Shown here: in pieces, positions 5,712 to 14,108 of the stretch | Layout: every line of letters starts with the position of its first letter | How positions within the stretch are numbered: position 1 is the stretch's first letter | IMG/VR virus record: IMGVR_UViG_3300040806_000323 | Coordinates: 1-20,157 of that record | DNA from: a virus | Strand: one strand, 5' to 3' | Length of the DNA stretch: 20,157 nt | Translations under genes and position numbers: made by a program | Notes under the pieces: model-generated | What the model was told of the DNA's origin: nothing | Database searches by the model: none | Seen by the model: only the letters and a program-made list of their open reading frames with translations

Positions 5712-6210
5712 GCCTGTTCTCAAGAGCCGCGGCCTTTTGCTTGAGCCGATTACCGTTCGGCATGTTGATCTCTTCATGGCTGACATATCTGTCGAGACAG
5801 CCATTGAGTTTGATCGGGTTTACAATGTCGAGCCGCTTCAAGCCCTGCTTGATTTGGTTGGCGTTGAAGGTCAGTACGCTGTCACAAGAAATGGCAGCGT
5901 TCTTTGCCTCACTGGCATTTGGGAAGAGGATGAAGGCGGCCTCATGTGGGCCGTCTTTACCAATGAGATGAAGCGAAACTTTGTACGCTTTGCCAGAGCA
6001 TCCACTGATCTCATTGATTTCTACATGATGGGCAAAGCGTTCTTGGCCTGCGACGTTTGGGTAAAGAGCGGCATGATCATGCAATGGCTTGCGATGCTGG
6101 AGTTCAAGCCTCACTCTGAATACTGGCGCAATGAAGAGCGGCTAATTCGTTTCTGTTGCAATGAACGGAACATTGATTTACCTTCCGGGCAACGGCCCGT
6201 AATTCACTGA
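5686..6210 (+). CDS. GNAT-like phage protein (T7 gp13 / DUF2833-type)
   Basis: ATG 5686 has AGGTGA (5677-5682) upstream; ATG 5704 is an alternative with a weaker site. The 174-residue product has the order of a degenerate GNAT acetyltransferase: an N-terminal PITVRHVDLF segment, a central YAVTRNGSVLCLTGIW strand pair, and a C-terminal VWVKSGMIMQWLAMLEFKP. The last resembles the 'N..A..WL..LGF' acceptor-side motif. Phage proteins of this type (T7 gp13 / DUF2833) are virion-assembly or unknown proteins. The acetyl-CoA loop Q/RxxGxG/A is not evident, so catalysis is doubtful. In T7 gp13 lies after gp12; here the gene precedes the capsid gene. Confidence 0.6.
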   Translation: MGLPSSMGKPVLKSRGLLLEPITVRHVDLFMADISVETAIEFDRVYNVEPLQALLDLVGVEGQYAVTRNGSVLCLTGIWEEDEGGLMWAVFTNEMKRNFVRFARASTDLIDFYMMGKAFLACDVWVKSGMIMQWLAMLEFKPHSEYWRNEERLIRFCCNERNIDLPSGQRPVIH

Positions 6211-6282
6211 GCGGCCCCTTACCGAAGGGACACCCGCGTTGAAGATGAAAGGCGGACACCCGGAGATCAACTTCAACAAGGA
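6211..6282 (+). promoter_or_regulatory. Structured leader of the major capsid gene with Shine-Dalgarno
   Basis: Two adjacent hairpins lie between the stop of the preceding gene and the capsid start. The first has CCCTT/AAGGG (6216-6220 / 6225-6229, loop ACCG), closed by GCGG/CCGC (6211-6214 / 6234-6237). The second pairs GTTGAAG (6238-6244) with CTTCAAC (6271-6277). GGACACCCG is repeated at 6228 and 6254. The Shine-Dalgarno AAGGA (6278-6282) directly follows the second stem, eight bases from ATG 6291. Such a leader may stabilise the message or be processed by RNase III; function is inferred. Confidence 0.45.
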
Positions 6283-6290
6283 CCGCTAAA

Positions 6291-7100
6291 ATGGCTAACA
6301 CTATCGACCAAGCCTTTATCAAGCAGTTCGAGACCGAAGTTCACATGGCGTATCAGCGCATGGGCTCCAAGCTCCGCAACACTGTTCGCTCTTCCAATGT
6401 GACTGGCTCGACTGCGCGATTCCAGAAAATCGGCACTGGCTCTGCCACCACCAAGTCCCGCAACGGCAATGTCACTCCCATGGAGCTGACCCACAGCTAC
6501 GTCGAAGTCACGATGGCTGACTACTATGCAGCCGAATACATCGACAAGCTGGATGAGCTGAAGATCAACATCAACGAGCGTCAAGCTGTTGCACAGTCGG
6601 CTGCTGCCGCTCTGGGCCGCAAGACCGATGAGCTGTTGACTACGGCTATGGACGCTGGCGCGAACGCAACCCAGATCGCTGACACCTCTGGTGCTCTCGT
6701 CAAGGCTGACATGCTCACCCTGTTCGAGACCTTTGGTTCGGCAGACATTCCGGAAGATGGTCAACGCTATCTCGCAATGTCGCCTGCTGGTTTTGCTGAC
6801 CTGTTCAACATCACCGAGTTTGCAAGCTCGGATTATGTTGGTCCGCAGAACCTGCCCTTCGCTGGTGGCATGACCATGAAGGAGTTTCTGGGCTTCAAAA
6901 TCTTCTCGACCTCTGCGGTTGCTGGCGGCAAGAACTTTGCCTACCACACCACCGCTGTTGGCCTTGGTGTGAACGCTGACGTTCAGACCGAACTCAACTA
7001 TGTGCCGGAGAAGGTTTCGCACCTCGCAACCTCGATGATGAGCATGGGGGCCACTGTCATTGACAGCAACGGCGTCTATGAAGTCCTCGACAACAACTAA
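6291..7100 (+). CDS. Major capsid protein (HK97-fold type)
   Basis: This is the shell subunit: the next structural gene after scaffold, with a good Shine-Dalgarno and strong C-ending codon preference (AAC, ATC, GAC, TTC), typical of very highly expressed phage genes. At 269 residues it is compact; T7 gp10A has 345. It begins MANTIDQAFIKQFETEVHMA, followed by RFQKIGTGSATTKSRNGN, an ADYYAAEYIDKLDELKIN spine region and a C-terminal half with KIFSTSAVAGGKNFAYH. These match, from memory, the short capsid proteins of marine podoviruses. There is no obvious slippery site at the 3' end for a T7-like 10A/10B frameshift. The stop is followed by AAGGAG for the next gene. Confidence 0.9.
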   Translation: MANTIDQAFIKQFETEVHMAYQRMGSKLRNTVRSSNVTGSTARFQKIGTGSATTKSRNGNVTPMELTHSYVEVTMADYYAAEYIDKLDELKININERQAVAQSAAAALGRKTDELLTTAMDAGANATQIADTSGALVKADMLTLFETFGSADIPEDGQRYLAMSPAGFADLFNITEFASSDYVGPQNLPFAGGMTMKEFLGFKIFSTSAVAGGKNFAYHTTAVGLGVNADVQTELNYVPEKVSHLATSMMSMGATVIDSNGVYEVLDNN

Positions 7101-7112
7101 GGAGAGTGACTC

Positions 7113-7376
7113 ATGGCTTTCTCTGCTGCTAACCTGACGCGTCTCGCTGGTGGTTCTGGTGTCGCTCTTTGGCACTACACTTCGGCTGACGCGATTGCGA
7201 CGGTCAACACTGCCGGTTACTTCAACGACGCAGCGAACATGCTGAACGTCCGCGATGTGATCATTGTTGTTGACTCGAACACTCCGACGACCAACCTCGT
7301 CAATGTTCTGTCCAACGACGGTTCGACGGTTGACGTGTCCGATGGCACGGCAATTGTTGAGACCGACAGCGACTAA
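7113..7376 (+). CDS. Small beta-rich protein after the capsid gene, possible head decoration
   Basis: ATG 7113 follows TAAGGAGAG, which carries both the capsid stop and the Shine-Dalgarno. The 87-residue product begins MAFSAANLTRLAGGSG and contains LWHYTSADAIATVNTAGYFN, followed by a short beta-rich segment (RDVIIVVDS) and an acidic end. 'WHYxxxDxxxTVxxxGYFNxAxxxLxxxDxI' is a familiar pattern in short proteins just after phage capsid genes. Codon use is like the capsid gene, suggesting abundant product. A decoration or capsid-stabilising role is plausible but inferred from position and size. Confidence 0.7.
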   Translation: MAFSAANLTRLAGGSGVALWHYTSADAIATVNTAGYFNDAANMLNVRDVIIVVDSNTPTTNLVNVLSNDGSTVDVSDGTAIVETDSD

Positions 7377-7411
7377 GGAGAGGGGGGCTTCGGCCCCCCT
7401 TAACCAATATG
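7375..7411 (+). promoter_or_regulatory. Shine-Dalgarno separated from its AUG by a hairpin
   Basis: AAGGAG (7375-7380) ends immediately before the 20-base hairpin 7381-7400, and the tail tubular A start ATG is at 7409. Linear spacing is 28 bases, but folding the hairpin leaves only eight (7401-7408), an ideal distance. No other Shine-Dalgarno-like sequence is present near 7409. A comparable hairpin-bridged site is described for phage T4 gene 38. Confidence 0.5.
7381..7400 (+). terminator. UUCG-capped perfect hairpin after the capsid block
   Basis: A perfect eight-pair stem, AGGGGGGC/GCCCCCCT, closes the exceptionally stable C(UUCG)G tetraloop. It sits just after the capsid-decoration gene, where T7-like phages place a partial terminator (T7 Tphi follows gene 10). 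Only two T follow the stem before A, so strong intrinsic termination is doubtful. Attenuation of tail-gene expression, protection of the upstream message or translational bridging are all possible. Confidence 0.75.
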
Positions 7412-7987
7412 CCAGCAAACACACCGATCAAGATTTGCTCGCGCGCGCTGATCCTTATTGGGGATGAGCCGCTTTCTTCGTTTGAAGATGGCACCGCCGC
7501 TTCTGACGTTGCTGATGCAATGTATGAGGACATTGCTCGCGCCTGTTTGGTAAACACTCGCTGGCGCTTTGCGACCAAGCAGGAGCAACTGTCGCGCTTG
7601 GTTTCTGCGCCCACTGGCCGTTTTGATGCGGCCTATCAGCTTCCTTCTGACAACCTCATGGTCAACGCTGTCACGGTTAATGACCATCCGATTGTCTATG
7701 ACATATACGGCGACAAGGTGTTCTGCGATGCGTCCGAAAACGAGACGCTGATCGCTGATTACATCTACCGTGCTGATGAGGCTGACTGGCCTCCATACTT
7801 CACTATCGCTGTTGAGTATGCGATGGCCGTTGTCTTTGCCACATCTGTAGCGCGCGACTCGTCTATGTCTCAGCTTATGGAGCGGCGCGCAGCTGTCCAG
7901 ATGATGCAAGCGCGTCGGCTCGACGCTCAGCAACAAACGACTCGCAAGCTCAACACTTCGAGGTTTATCGCTCAAAGGCTTAGCTGA
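7409..7987 (+). CDS. Tail tubular protein A (adaptor), T7 gp11-like
   Basis: This protein should form the ring joining the portal to the nozzle. The 192-residue length matches T7 gp11 (196). Family-typical segments are IKICSRALILIGDEPLSSF near the start, AMYEDIARACLVNTRWRFAT (residues about 32-51), the RFDAAYQLPSDNL segment, and DYIYRADEADWPPYFTIAVE before a helical C-terminus rich in Ala, Gln and Arg. The start ATG 7409 lacks an adjacent Shine-Dalgarno and depends on the hairpin-bridged site. The stop overlaps the next start (TGATG 7985-7989), coupling it to tail tubular B. Confidence 0.93.
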   Translation: MPANTPIKICSRALILIGDEPLSSFEDGTAASDVADAMYEDIARACLVNTRWRFATKQEQLSRLVSAPTGRFDAAYQLPSDNLMVNAVTVNDHPIVYDIYGDKVFCDASENETLIADYIYRADEADWPPYFTIAVEYAMAVVFATSVARDSSMSQLMERRAAVQMMQARRLDAQQQTTRKLNTSRFIAQRLS

Positions 7988-10203
7988 TGCAGAAGATTCG
8001 CATTCCTGTAACCAACTTTGCATTTGGCGAGGTCAGCGAATCTACATTGATGCGCACTGATACGCCTATCTATCAGTCGTCCGCTCAATCAATCACAAAC
8101 ATGATGATCCTGTCTGAGGGTGGTTTGAAGCGTCGGCCCGGATTTAAGGTGCTTGATAAGCTGGACCTTCATTCTGATGCGGCTCGTGACACTACGGTCA
8201 CTTCTCAGGCCCGCTTGTTCCCGTTTATTTTCTCAGGTGATGAACAGTATCTCGTCGGGATATGCGATGCGTATCTATACTTTTGGCGCTATGATCCTTC
8301 TGATGGCAGCACCACCTATCTGATGAGTCTGTCTCAGGACGTTGATACAAATGCCCTGCCCTTCGATAAGGATTATCTTCACGAATACACCTATGCCCAG
8401 TATGGCGATGTGATGTTTGTGGCGCACCCGCTCTTCATGGTTCGTCAAATTGTGCGCACCAGCCTGACTACGTTTGAAGTCAGGACTATGACCTTCGATG
8501 AGCGCAATGATGGGGCTCTAACCTATCAGCCATACAGTTCCTTTCAGTCGTCTAGCACTACGCTTTCTGGATCAGGCACGACTGGCACTATCACATTGAC
8601 CACGAGTGTCGACTATTTCGACACAACTGGCCTGCATGATGGCGTCATTCTTCGCTACCACGATACTGAGGTTCAAATCACTTCGGTTACAAACGCAACA
8701 ACCGCAACGGGCGTTGTGAACGGAACGCTTCGTCAAAGACTTTCCATCTTGAACCCATTCAGAACCATAGACGGATCATCGACCGTTGAGGTTACGCACC
8801 TTAATCATGGGTTTTCTGGCGGTGAGACGATTGTATTCGAGGAGGCGTCTGCTGTTGGCGGGATCAATAGTAGCAGACTGAATGGTTCTCGCACGATCTC
8901 ATCTATCATTGATGAGAACACATACACTTTTACTGCTGGCGACACTGCCAATAGCGCGGAAGATGGGGGCGGCTATGTAAAGGTCGTTACCTCAGCGGCA
9001 ACAACAGTTTGGGAAGAGCAATCCTTCTCTGCGCTTCGGGGTTATCCTGCCGCCGTTTGCTTCCATGAAAATCGCCTTGTGTTTGGTGGAACGATTTCGC
9101 AGCCGGATGCAATCTGGATGAGCAAGAGTGGCGTCTTTTACAACTTTGAAGTTGGGGAAGCTGCTGACGCGGACGCAATCAATCTCGTCGGAGCAAACAG
9201 CGAAGTCCATGAGATCAGGCATATCAAGTCAAACCGCGACTTGCTTGTCTTTACTGCGACCTCTGAGCTCTATGTTCCGACCTACCTCAATCAGGCAATC
9301 ACTCCGAGCAATGCTCAGATCAGGCGGCAAACTCCGTATGGCTCTATGTTCATTGAGCCGCATTCACTTGATGGGGCTACGCTGTTTGCTCAAATCGGCG
9401 GGCGTGTGATTAGGGAATATATCTACACGGATGCTGAGGATGCTTACAGCGCCACTGCTGTTTCGACTATCGCATCGCACCTCATCACCAATCCGAAGTC
9501 TCTGACGGTGTGTCACGGCGCATTCAATGGCGCTGAATCCTATGCTGCATTTCCCTGCACTTGCGGCAGGCTAACCATGTTTTCGTCAAACAGGGCTGAG
9601 AGGCGCGCTGGCTGGTTCAAGTTCTTAACCGATGGGTTCTTCTACGATGCTGCGTCTCTGGATGATCAGCTTTTTGTTCTTGCTTGGATTGATACTGGCG
9701 CTGGTTATGAGCTGGTTCTTGGTCAGTTTGACAATGATTATCTTTTAGATTGCTCTGATACTTATACTGCGACTGCTGGTGTCGCTGATGTGTCTGCGAT
9801 CTGGGATGATGGGGCTGAGCTTTCCGTCATTGATGCTGATGGAAACTACCTTGGCGAGTTTACGGTTGCGTCTGGTGATATTGATATTGGCGACGCCGGT
9901 TACACCGATGATCTTCAGATCGGCTTGAAGTTTGATATCGAGATCAAGACAAACCCTATCGACGCAACGATTGCCAATGGACCGCAAACTGGAGAGATTC
10001 GCGGCATCGTGACTGTTGTGTTGGACTTGGTTGACTCTCGCTCAGTTAGCGTGAACGGAAGGGTTACTCCGTTTAGCTCAACCATATCTGGCAAGAAGGA
10101 AGTCAGGTTGCTTGGATATGGGCGCGATCCTTCTGTGACAATAACTCAATCAAGCCCACTTGCCCTGCAAGTCAATGGCATCATCGCTGAGGTGGTAGTC
10201 TGA
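7987..10203 (+). CDS. Tail tubular protein B (nozzle), T7 gp12-like
   Basis: Six copies should form the tail nozzle that contacts the fibres and closes the DNA channel. The 738-residue length is near T7 gp12 (794). The N-terminus VTNFAFGEVSES, followed by NMMILSEGGLKRRPGFKVLD, is the classic start of the family. AVCFHENRLVFGG and the FTATSELYV region are conserved further on, with a beta-rich C-terminus. Residues about 267-333 (VTHLNHGFSGGETIVF, then NTYTF) look like an extra beta domain common in phage tail proteins and inserted in the nozzle. It overlaps tail tubular A and the next gene by TGATG-type junctions. Confidence 0.93.
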   Translation: MQKIRIPVTNFAFGEVSESTLMRTDTPIYQSSAQSITNMMILSEGGLKRRPGFKVLDKLDLHSDAARDTTVTSQARLFPFIFSGDEQYLVGICDAYLYFWRYDPSDGSTTYLMSLSQDVDTNALPFDKDYLHEYTYAQYGDVMFVAHPLFMVRQIVRTSLTTFEVRTMTFDERNDGALTYQPYSSFQSSSTTLSGSGTTGTITLTTSVDYFDTTGLHDGVILRYHDTEVQITSVTNATTATGVVNGTLRQRLSILNPFRTIDGSSTVEVTHLNHGFSGGETIVFEEASAVGGINSSRLNGSRTISSIIDENTYTFTAGDTANSAEDGGGYVKVVTSAATTVWEEQSFSALRGYPAAVCFHENRLVFGGTISQPDAIWMSKSGVFYNFEVGEAADADAINLVGANSEVHEIRHIKSNRDLLVFTATSELYVPTYLNQAITPSNAQIRRQTPYGSMFIEPHSLDGATLFAQIGGRVIREYIYTDAEDAYSATAVSTIASHLITNPKSLTVCHGAFNGAESYAAFPCTCGRLTMFSSNRAERRAGWFKFLTDGFFYDAASLDDQLFVLAWIDTGAGYELVLGQFDNDYLLDCSDTYTATAGVADVSAIWDDGAELSVIDADGNYLGEFTVASGDIDIGDAGYTDDLQIGLKFDIEIKTNPIDATIANGPQTGEIRGIVTVVLDLVDSRSVSVNGRVTPFSSTISGKKEVRLLGYGRDPSVTITQSSPLALQVNGIIAEVVV

Positions 10204-10664
10204 TGTTCCCTGCACTCTTTATCGCAAGCTCTCTTGTTTCGACTGTAGGTGGCTTTGCAGGCGCTCAGGGGCAGGCAGCTTCTGCTGAGCTCAATGCCTT
10301 TAACATAGAGACGCAGAAGGTTCGCAATGAAGGGCTGGCCCTTCAACGAGCCAATGATAGATATCGTCAGTTCAAACTTGCCGAGTCGGCCAATAGGGCT
10401 CTCTTGTCTGGCGCAATGGGTCGAGATATTGGCGGCGCCGATCGCTCTGTTGCCGCATTCCTTCAGCGCAACCGGGAGACCGCCTATCGTGATCTGGACC
10501 GTATGGAGTCGCAGAAAGAGATGGAGTCGCTCAACTACGAAATCCAAGCGGCAAGCGAGCGTCGTCGTGCAAGTGATGTTCGCACCAGCGGTTTCGTCAA
10601 CGCATTTACTAGCGTAACAAGCACTCTGATGCGTTACGAACAAATCCGTATGCCGGGAGGGTAA
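10203..10664 (+). CDS. Internal virion protein, T7 gp14-like
   Basis: ATG 10203 overlaps the previous TGA (10201-10203). The 153-residue product begins with a hydrophobic, Gly/Ala-rich segment, MFPALFIASSLVSTVGGF, that could insert into a membrane. It continues as Ala/Gln/Arg-rich helices (LALQRANDRYRQFKLAESAN, then AYRDLDRMESQKEMESLNYE). This layout and the position directly after the nozzle gene match T7 gp14 (196 residues), which leaves the virion first and forms a pore in the outer membrane. Sequence conservation in this family is low, so the call leans on position and architecture. Confidence 0.8.
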   Translation: MFPALFIASSLVSTVGGFAGAQGQAASAELNAFNIETQKVRNEGLALQRANDRYRQFKLAESANRALLSGAMGRDIGGADRSVAAFLQRNRETAYRDLDRMESQKEMESLNYEIQAASERRRASDVRTSGFVNAFTSVTSTLMRYEQIRMPGG

Positions 10665-10665
10665 C

Positions 10666-13600
10666 ATGGCTATCACTGCGCCTCGCGTTTTCACTGAGAG
10701 CACTCAGTACCAGAACCAGAACATTGGCGTGGCGCGTGTCTACGAGGGGGCTCAGACCGCAAGCGCCATTGTCAACGGTGCCAATGAGATTGCTGGCATT
10801 GCCTTCCGCTATGCTGCTGAGGATGCAGAACAGCAAGGGACTGAGATGGCTCAGTCAATGGAGCTTGCTGAGGTTATGGCTATTGATCCCAGTACGGGTG
10901 AGCCGGTGGCTCTTAACCAGATGGGTGGAATGGGCCGCATTGGTAGCCAAGCCTATCGCAATGTGATCAATGCCCGCTTTCAGCAAAGCATCGAAGAGGA
11001 AATCCGCAATCAAGCTCAGGTTCTCTCTGCCCAGTATGAGCAGAGCGCTGATGGTGTTGCCCTCTATAGCGATGCGATGGCGGGCTATATCTCGTCTATG
11101 TCTGAGAATGCGACTGGCCAATGGCGCACGTTCATTGAGGACACTGGCACTACCTACCTGAACAGAACGCGCACGGCTCTTGCTGTTCGGCAAATGCGAG
11201 CTCAACGCTCTGCTATGGCATCTCAGGCCCGGGCGGCAAATAGTCAGGCCGCGTCCGCAATACAAGCTGCGGTTGCTCAGGGAGGGCTCTCTGCCCTTGG
11301 CATTCCGCCTGCGCAGACTGAGTTCCGTAGCGTTGAGACCGCACTCTCTGCGCCTCTTAGCATGGGCTCTGGCGGCTTGTCATTTGGTGGCGCTTCGCCA
11401 ATGGCGCTTCAAGCAGGGAATGATAGTCAGCCCGCTCTTAGCTATGGCGATCTTGGGCCTGCTGGCGCGATTGCTTACGATGTTGCCGTTGGTATCAGCG
11501 ACAATGTTGAAGCTGATATCCTTCCGCCCACGGCGTATGAGGGGTGGAGCCAAGCAACTCGTGAGGCTGTGCTCAATGGCTATACCGAGCACTTCCTTGG
11601 CAACATTGATCTTACCGATCCGAATGCTGAGGATCAGCTTGACGCTCTGCGCTTTGCTATCAATTCGCGGAACATTCCTGCGGTTCTGCAAGTTGCTCCT
11701 GAGTTCACGCCATTCGCAAGCATGATGATCAACGATCCAGCTCTGATGGACGAATGGGATGGATACGCTAACCGACTCTTGCAGAACGCTGCTGATCTAT
11801 CGAACATTCAAAGCGCTCCTGCCCGCAATGCTCAGCAAGCTGCCGATGCTTTGGCCGCTGCAAACATTGGCCTTGATACGAACGAGATTGCTGGGAATGT
11901 TCAAGCTGGCGTTCGCTATGATGCGGCTCGTGGCGAATATTCTCGCACTGGTGCTGATGGTATCTCTGGCGCTCTTTCGCTTGTCCAATACTCATTCAAC
12001 ACTGCAAGGGAAGAGCTTGATCCAGATCGGCGGGCTGCGCTTATTGAGCGTGGAGAGGCTGCGATTGATGCAACTCTTCGCGGGCTGGCAAGCGGTGTTG
12101 CGTCTCGCCTGACTTCTGACGAAATTGGATCGCTCCGCTCTGGGATTGCTTCTGGAAATTATGCCGCTTCTGATGATGCCAGGAGCATTTCTGCGCTTCT
12201 TAACGACTTCATTCCGTTTGATGGGGAAGTTTTCTCAACATTTGACAACCTTCTAAGCGACCTTCAAGATTCAACATCTTATGGGCAGAACCAGCTTGAG
12301 TATTCTGCTGCGCAAGAAGTTCGGGATCGCATTGTTCCCGCGATGGATGAGTTGCCATTCCTTGATGGGGTGGCTCTAACTTCATCCGTTGGGGAAATCA
12401 TCACATCCATTGCGGCAACGCCTAACCTTCCAGAAAGTGATCGTCTTCGTTTCACCAATCAGGCATATACGCTTGCTGCACAAGGCGCGATCAATGCCGC
12501 GTTCACGGGCTTGGACAACCTGAATGACGTTTCTCTAGCTCAACAATACGCAGCAAACCCGCAGCTTGATGCGACCAGTTTGCCACAAGAAGTTCGGGAC
12601 AGCATTGATCTTGCGCGCGAGTATGCAGGTCAGGCAGGTCAAGAACGCCTTGTCACCACCTCCGCAAATACCGCTGCCGATCTTAACCGTCGCAACATTC
12701 GAGCCCGAATGGAACGGGAAGAGCAAAACCGTATCGCAGCCGAGGCTATGCTTGGGATAAACCCTGAAGGAAGCGATGCTGCTGTTCTTCAGATGGTCAA
12801 TGCAACGCTTGTGTCTCAGGGTGAACCCCCTCTGGAAGAACTTGGTGCAGCCTTTTTCCTTAGCCCAACGAGCATGTCTCGCTTTGGAAATGTGTTTAAC
12901 GAAATCTACAACCGGCCCGGACTTGAGCCCCCCGGTTTGCTCGACGTATTCTCTGCTGCGGCGAACGGTGGCGGATTGAATTACACGGTCCTTTCTCACT
13001 GGGAAAACTATCGAACGATTGAGACTTCTTCCGGTGTGTTCCCTCGTGCCATTCAAGGAATGAGCGACACTGAGATTGCTCGCCTTGACCTCATGCTTGA
13101 GCTGTCACGCATCATGCCGCTTGGCGACTTGGATGCTGCATCTCAAACAGCGAGAACTTACCTGAATGAAAACAGAGGGCAGATTGAATTTGATGGCCGG
13201 TCGATCCCAGACATTGTGTCTGGGGCTTCGGGCTTTTCTGATCTTGGCCCTTTGCAGCGGCAAGCTATGACAGCTTTTGCTGAGTATTCAGCGGCAATGG
13301 CAAATACTGCACCCGGTTCGATTAACAGTCGAGATCAGCTTAGAAGGGTTGTTGAGCGCGCGATTGAGGCGAATTACCCTGAAGGCGATGGCAACGTCCA
13401 CGATGTAAATGCTGATGGACGTCTTGTGCGCAGGACGCCATACGATCCTAACCGCTATCTTGGTGAGCACACGTCCGATTGGTACAACATTGTTCGTCGT
13501 GAATTGCAGGAGCAAACGAACGCCCCCGTTGTTTTCGCCGGGGAAGTTGACATGAACCTTAGGGAATTGCAGCGCTTTCCCCCTGATGTTCGCTCAGCTG

Positions 13601-14097
13601 TAAGTCGGGATTTGGTTGATGGCACAAGTTATGTGACGCTGGTTCCAGTTGGCCCTGATAGCCTTGGTGGGATTAGCTACATGGTTTATCAGGTAAATCG
13701 AGATACTCTTGAGATGGAGCCTGTCATTCATCAAAGCGGTGAGCTTGAGGGCTTGGCATTTCAGGTCAGCACTGCTGAGGAATCTATCCTTAACGTGATA
13801 CAGCTTGATCAAGCATCCCAAGCTCAACGCGATATGGAGTATGGTCAGATGATTGGAGGCGTTATCGAGCAACCTATGGAGCTCGCCCCGAGCCTTTCTC
13901 GTGCGGTTGGCGAAGCAATGACTGCTGATTTTGTTCCAGATGAGGGACAGATTGCCGACCTTGAAGATGAGCTTTCTATTCTTAGGAATGCGGCTTCTCA
14001 GGTAAGAAGCACTGGCGGGCTTAGGCTAATCCAGCGCGATATAAGAGAGCTAGAGGCGACTCGCCTTGAGTGGCTTCGTCAATACAATAGCAGGTAA
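10666..14097 (+). CDS. Internal virion (ejection) protein, T7 gp15-like, enlarged
   Basis: ATG 10666 follows GGGAGG with good spacing. The 1143-residue product is much longer than T7 gp15 (747). It is helical and rich in Ala, Gln, Ser and Asn, beginning MAITAPRVFTEST. A helix-rich middle includes ARMEREEQNRIAAEAM. Near the C-terminus there is a beta-rich segment (DGTSYVTLVPVGPDS, then ISYMVYQVNRD) and an acidic coiled coil at about residues 1094-1140 (IADLEDELSILRNAASQ). Position between the gp14- and gp16-like genes supports a role in the internal core and periplasmic ejection tube. No transglycosylase or protease signature was seen. The extra length has no identified function. Confidence 0.78.
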   Translation: MAITAPRVFTESTQYQNQNIGVARVYEGAQTASAIVNGANEIAGIAFRYAAEDAEQQGTEMAQSMELAEVMAIDPSTGEPVALNQMGGMGRIGSQAYRNVINARFQQSIEEEIRNQAQVLSAQYEQSADGVALYSDAMAGYISSMSENATGQWRTFIEDTGTTYLNRTRTALAVRQMRAQRSAMASQARAANSQAASAIQAAVAQGGLSALGIPPAQTEFRSVETALSAPLSMGSGGLSFGGASPMALQAGNDSQPALSYGDLGPAGAIAYDVAVGISDNVEADILPPTAYEGWSQATREAVLNGYTEHFLGNIDLTDPNAEDQLDALRFAINSRNIPAVLQVAPEFTPFASMMINDPALMDEWDGYANRLLQNAADLSNIQSAPARNAQQAADALAAANIGLDTNEIAGNVQAGVRYDAARGEYSRTGADGISGALSLVQYSFNTAREELDPDRRAALIERGEAAIDATLRGLASGVASRLTSDEIGSLRSGIASGNYAASDDARSISALLNDFIPFDGEVFSTFDNLLSDLQDSTSYGQNQLEYSAAQEVRDRIVPAMDELPFLDGVALTSSVGEIITSIAATPNLPESDRLRFTNQAYTLAAQGAINAAFTGLDNLNDVSLAQQYAANPQLDATSLPQEVRDSIDLAREYAGQAGQERLVTTSANTAADLNRRNIRARMEREEQNRIAAEAMLGINPEGSDAAVLQMVNATLVSQGEPPLEELGAAFFLSPTSMSRFGNVFNEIYNRPGLEPPGLLDVFSAAANGGGLNYTVLSHWENYRTIETSSGVFPRAIQGMSDTEIARLDLMLELSRIMPLGDLDAASQTARTYLNENRGQIEFDGRSIPDIVSGASGFSDLGPLQRQAMTAFAEYSAAMANTAPGSINSRDQLRRVVERAIEANYPEGDGNVHDVNADGRLVRRTPYDPNRYLGEHTSDWYNIVRRELQEQTNAPVVFAGEVDMNLRELQRFPPDVRSAVSRDLVDGTSYVTLVPVGPDSLGGISYMVYQVNRDTLEMEPVIHQSGELEGLAFQVSTAEESILNVIQLDQASQAQRDMEYGQMIGGVIEQPMELAPSLSRAVGEAMTADFVPDEGQIADLEDELSILRNAASQVRSTGGLRLIQRDIRELEATRLEWLRQYNSR

Positions 14098-14108
14098 GGG
14101 GACGATTC

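Noticed and set aside
7060-7115. Programmed frameshift at the end of the capsid gene, as in T7 gene 10
   Set aside because: No slippery heptamer is visible near the stop, and the following gene has its own Shine-Dalgarno and ATG.
6273-7424. Minus-strand open frame of about 383 codons opposite the capsid gene
   Set aside because: It covers the complete capsid and the next gene in antisense, has no ribosome site or family pattern, and is explained by the strong codon bias of these highly expressed genes.
10666-14097. Lytic transglycosylase domain in the gp15-like protein
   Set aside because: No Glu-Ser plus GLMQ-type motif of the SLT family could be found in the translation.
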